Program-made: the position numbers and the translations under genes
Assembly (NCBI RefSeq): GCF_007992495.1
Contig: NZ_BKAJ01000136.1
Span: forward strand, 1 to 41,331
Reading direction: 5' to 3'
Length of the DNA: 41,331 bases
From: Reyranella soli
GTDB taxonomy: Bacteria > Pseudomonadota > Alphaproteobacteria > Reyranellales > Reyranellaceae
Notes under the pieces: generated by a model
The model's database searches: none
What the model was told of the DNA's origin: nothing
What the model saw: the letters and a program-made list of their open reading frames with translations, nothing else
Part shown: positions 39,407-41,331 of the stretch, one piece after another
Numbering within the stretch: the stretch's first letter is position 1
How the letters are laid out: every line of letters begins with the position of its first letter

Positions 39407-41281
39407 ATGCCGGACTCGACGACCAACCGCCGGCTCGCGACCATCTTGGTCGCCGACGTCGACGGCTACAGCCGCCTGATGCGCGCCGACGAGGAAGGCA
39501 CGCTGGTCGACCTGCGCGCGCATCTCGCCGAGCTGGTGGCGCCGGTCGTCGAGCGCTTCCATGGCCGCATCGTCAAGACGGTGGGCGACGGCGTGCTGGT
39601 TGAATTCGGCAGCGCCATCGAGGCCGTGCGCTCCGCAGTCGAGCTGCAGCGCGGCATGGTCGAGCGCAACCAGGGCACGCCGCCGGAGCGCCGTCAGGCC
39701 TTCCGCATGGGACTGCATCTCGGCGACATCATCGTCTCCGACGACGACGTGTTCGGCGACACGGTCAATGTGGCGTCGCGGCTCGAAGGCCTGGCCGAGC
39801 CCGGCTCGATCGTGCTGTCGGCCAGCGTCTACGAGCAGGTGCGCGACAAGCTCGCCCTGCCGTTCCGCGCCCAGGGATCGCGCACGCTGAAGAACATCGA
39901 CCGGCCGATCCAGGTCTATTCCCTGGATGCCGCGGCCCTGTCGCGGGATGGCGCCACGCCGCCGAGGACAAGGGTGCCGGTGCGCCGCCTGACGATCGCC
40001 GGTGCCGCTGTCGCCCTGGCGCTGGCCATCGGCGGTGGGCTCGCCTGGGTCGTCGATCGCGGATTGTTGGACAATGCCGTGGCCATCACGCGGCCGCCGG
40101 CCGAGGCGGGGCTCTCCGTCGCCGTCCTGATGTTCACCAACCAGAGCGGCGATGCCGCCCAGGACTATTTCTCCGACGGCCTCACCGAGGACATCACTCG
40201 CGCCCTCGGCCGCTTCAAGGAGCTGACGGTGATCTCCTACAACGCCGTCCTGCCGTTCCGGAACAAGGAGCTGCCGCTCGCCGAGATCGGCCGGGCGCTT
40301 AACGCGCGCTATCTGGTGAGCGGCAGCGTGCGCCGCATGGGCCAGCGCGTGCGGGTCACGGTCCAGCTCAGCGATGCGATGAACAGCACGCAGCTCTGGT
40401 CGGAGCAGTACGACGACGAACTGAGCGACATCTTCGCCGTTCAGGAGCGCATCGCCCACCGCGTCGCCGGCACGCTGGCCTCGAGCCTGCAGCAGATCGC
40501 GCTGCAGCGGGCGCTGCGCAAGCCGACCGATAATCTCGACGCCTACGACATGCTGCTGCGCGCCCGCGCGCTCGGCGCCGATCCGACGCGCTCGGCCAAT
40601 CGCATGGCGCGCGAGATGCTGGAGCGGGTGACCCAGATGGCGCCGGGCTATGCCGACGCCTATGCCGAGCTGGCCGACATCTATTTCCAGCGTGCGGCCT
40701 TCGGCTGGTCGGAGTTCGCCCAGCAGGACGTCGAGACCGCCATCCGGCTCTCCCAGAAGGCGCTCGAGATCGATCCGGACAGCGTGCTCGCCCACAGCGT
40801 TCTGGCGCGCGCCTATACCTCGGTCCTGAAGTACGACCTGGGCCTGGCCGAATCGGAGCGCGCGCTGCAGCTCAATCCCAGCGACGCCGAGGTCATGCTG
40901 GCGCGTGCCGCCGTGCTGCTGTGGACGGGCCGCATCGACGAATCGATCGCCACCGCCGAGGCCGCCATGCGCCTCAATGTCAGCATCGGGCCGGAAGCCA
41001 CGCTCAATCTCGGCCTCGCCTATCTGCTGGCCCGTCGCTACACCGACGCCGTGCGCCTGCTCGAGGCGCAGCGCACGCGCTATCCCGCCTATCCGCTGCT
41101 CGATCTTCCGTTGGCCGCGGCCTATGCCGAGCTCGGCCGCACCACCGACGCCCAGCAGGCGGTCGAGCAGGCCAGGCTCAAGAACCCACACTTCGACCTG
41201 GCAAGCTTCGGCTCGCGCTTCCAGGACCCGGCCCTGCAGCGCCGCGTCGAAGAAAGCCTGCGCAAGGCGGGCGTGAATTAG
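39407..41281 (+). CDS. Class III adenylate cyclase with TolB-like and TPR domains
   Basis: 624 aa. Residues 1-170 are a class III cyclase domain: LATILVADVDGYSRLMRADE (first metal Asp), KTVGDGVLVEFGSAIEAVRS (second metal Asp in G-D-G), VFGDTVNVASRLEGLAEPGS (Asn and Arg of the transition state). TM helix at about 190-212 (LTIAGAAVALALAIGGGLAW). Next is a TolB/FlgO-like domain (SVAVLMFTNQSGDAAQDYFS, then DGLTEDITRALGRF and RYLVSGSVRRMGQRVRVTVQ), and at about 380-620 TPR repeats. This cyclase-TM-TolB-TPR order is widespread in Hyphomicrobiales and makes cAMP in response to unknown signals. A long open frame on the opposite strand is a GC-rich shadow. A hairpin follows the stop. Confidence 0.94.
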   Translation: MPDSTTNRRLATILVADVDGYSRLMRADEEGTLVDLRAHLAELVAPVVERFHGRIVKTVGDGVLVEFGSAIEAVRSAVELQRGMVERNQGTPPERRQAFRMGLHLGDIIVSDDDVFGDTVNVASRLEGLAEPGSIVLSASVYEQVRDKLALPFRAQGSRTLKNIDRPIQVYSLDAAALSRDGATPPRTRVPVRRLTIAGAAVALALAIGGGLAWVVDRGLLDNAVAITRPPAEAGLSVAVLMFTNQSGDAAQDYFSDGLTEDITRALGRFKELTVISYNAVLPFRNKELPLAEIGRALNARYLVSGSVRRMGQRVRVTVQLSDAMNSTQLWSEQYDDELSDIFAVQERIAHRVAGTLASSLQQIALQRALRKPTDNLDAYDMLLRARALGADPTRSANRMAREMLERVTQMAPGYADAYAELADIYFQRAAFGWSEFAQQDVETAIRLSQKALEIDPDSVLAHSVLARAYTSVLKYDLGLAESERALQLNPSDAEVMLARAAVLLWTGRIDESIATAEAAMRLNVSIGPEATLNLGLAYLLARRYTDAVRLLEAQRTRYPAYPLLDLPLAAAYAELGRTTDAQQAVEQARLKNPHFDLASFGSRFQDPALQRRVEESLRKAGVN

Positions 41282-41289
41282 GCTGGGGG

Positions 41290-41309
41290 CGCGCCACTCC
41301 AGTGGCGCG
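41290..41309 (+). terminator. Candidate terminator after the cyclase gene
   Basis: Perfect 8-bp stem CGCGCCAC and GTGGCGCG with loop TCCA, eight bases after the cyclase stop, followed by TCTTCTCAT rather than a clean T run. It is a strong hairpin but a weak U-tract, so intrinsic termination is likely but not sure. Confidence 0.55.
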
Positions 41310-41331
41310 TCTTCTCATGCTCTTCCGGACC

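Noticed and set aside
39341..41191. A 616-codon open frame antisense to the cyclase gene
   Set aside because: Long antisense frames are expected opposite GC-rich genes; the product is rich in His/Arg/Gly, has no domain, and the plus-strand gene is unambiguous.

Overview
The window reads as chromosomal DNA of a GC-rich alphaproteobacterium of the Hyphomicrobiales/Rhodospirillales type. This rests on gene families only: a Bug/TctC solute-binding protein, a TauABC-like transporter, a class III cyclase-TolB-TPR protein, and DUF4424 and DUF5681 proteins. No rRNA or complete tRNA is present, so the genus cannot be fixed. The window falls into two parts that meet near 24.67 kb.

Left part (1 to about 24,670): a mosaic mobile region of mixed base composition, full of broken genes. 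It starts with a partial unknown gene, a relic of an IS481-type transposase, an AlpA/excisionase-like HTH gene and a prim-pol/SF3-helicase replication gene split by a frameshift in an A4G7 tract. A DUF5681 gene pair, a CoiA-like nuclease gene between two 25-bp direct repeats, and a deleted AAA ATPase follow. Next come two membrane proteins and a serine recombinase with a perfect 14-bp inverted repeat just upstream. A cluster at 11.6-18.9 kb encodes a four-TM coiled-coil/fasciclin protein, a divergent lipoprotein, a phage-tail-lysozyme protein and a DUF900 alpha/beta hydrolase. Then come the 3' end of a tRNA-Arg(CCT) with an integrase stub, a gene with an internal stop codon and an IS256 relic. 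The last cargo is a PLD-nuclease gene, an HNH-nuclease gene and a gene with a possible TNT-like (NAD-glycohydrolase) C-terminus.

Right part (about 24,670 to the end): compact, GC-rich and core-like. The island boundary cuts into a NitT/TauT-type substrate-binding protein gene, of which only the 3' half remains, followed by its ATPase (no normal start codon) and permease. Then come a small secreted Cys-repeat protein; a minus-strand MscS channel, TctC and DUF4424 operon; a protein made only of five 111-residue repeats; an MBOAT/SGNH acyltransferase pair; an aldo/keto reductase, whose 5' end also exists as a decayed copy 4.9 kb away; a secreted protein; and a GST plus adenylate cyclase operon ending in a hairpin.

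The best candidates for something undescribed are the PLD-HNH-TNT-like cluster (21.65-24.54 kb) and the fasciclin/lipoprotein/lysozyme/hydrolase cluster (11.6-18.9 kb). Both lie inside the island. Neither function is proven by sequence alone.
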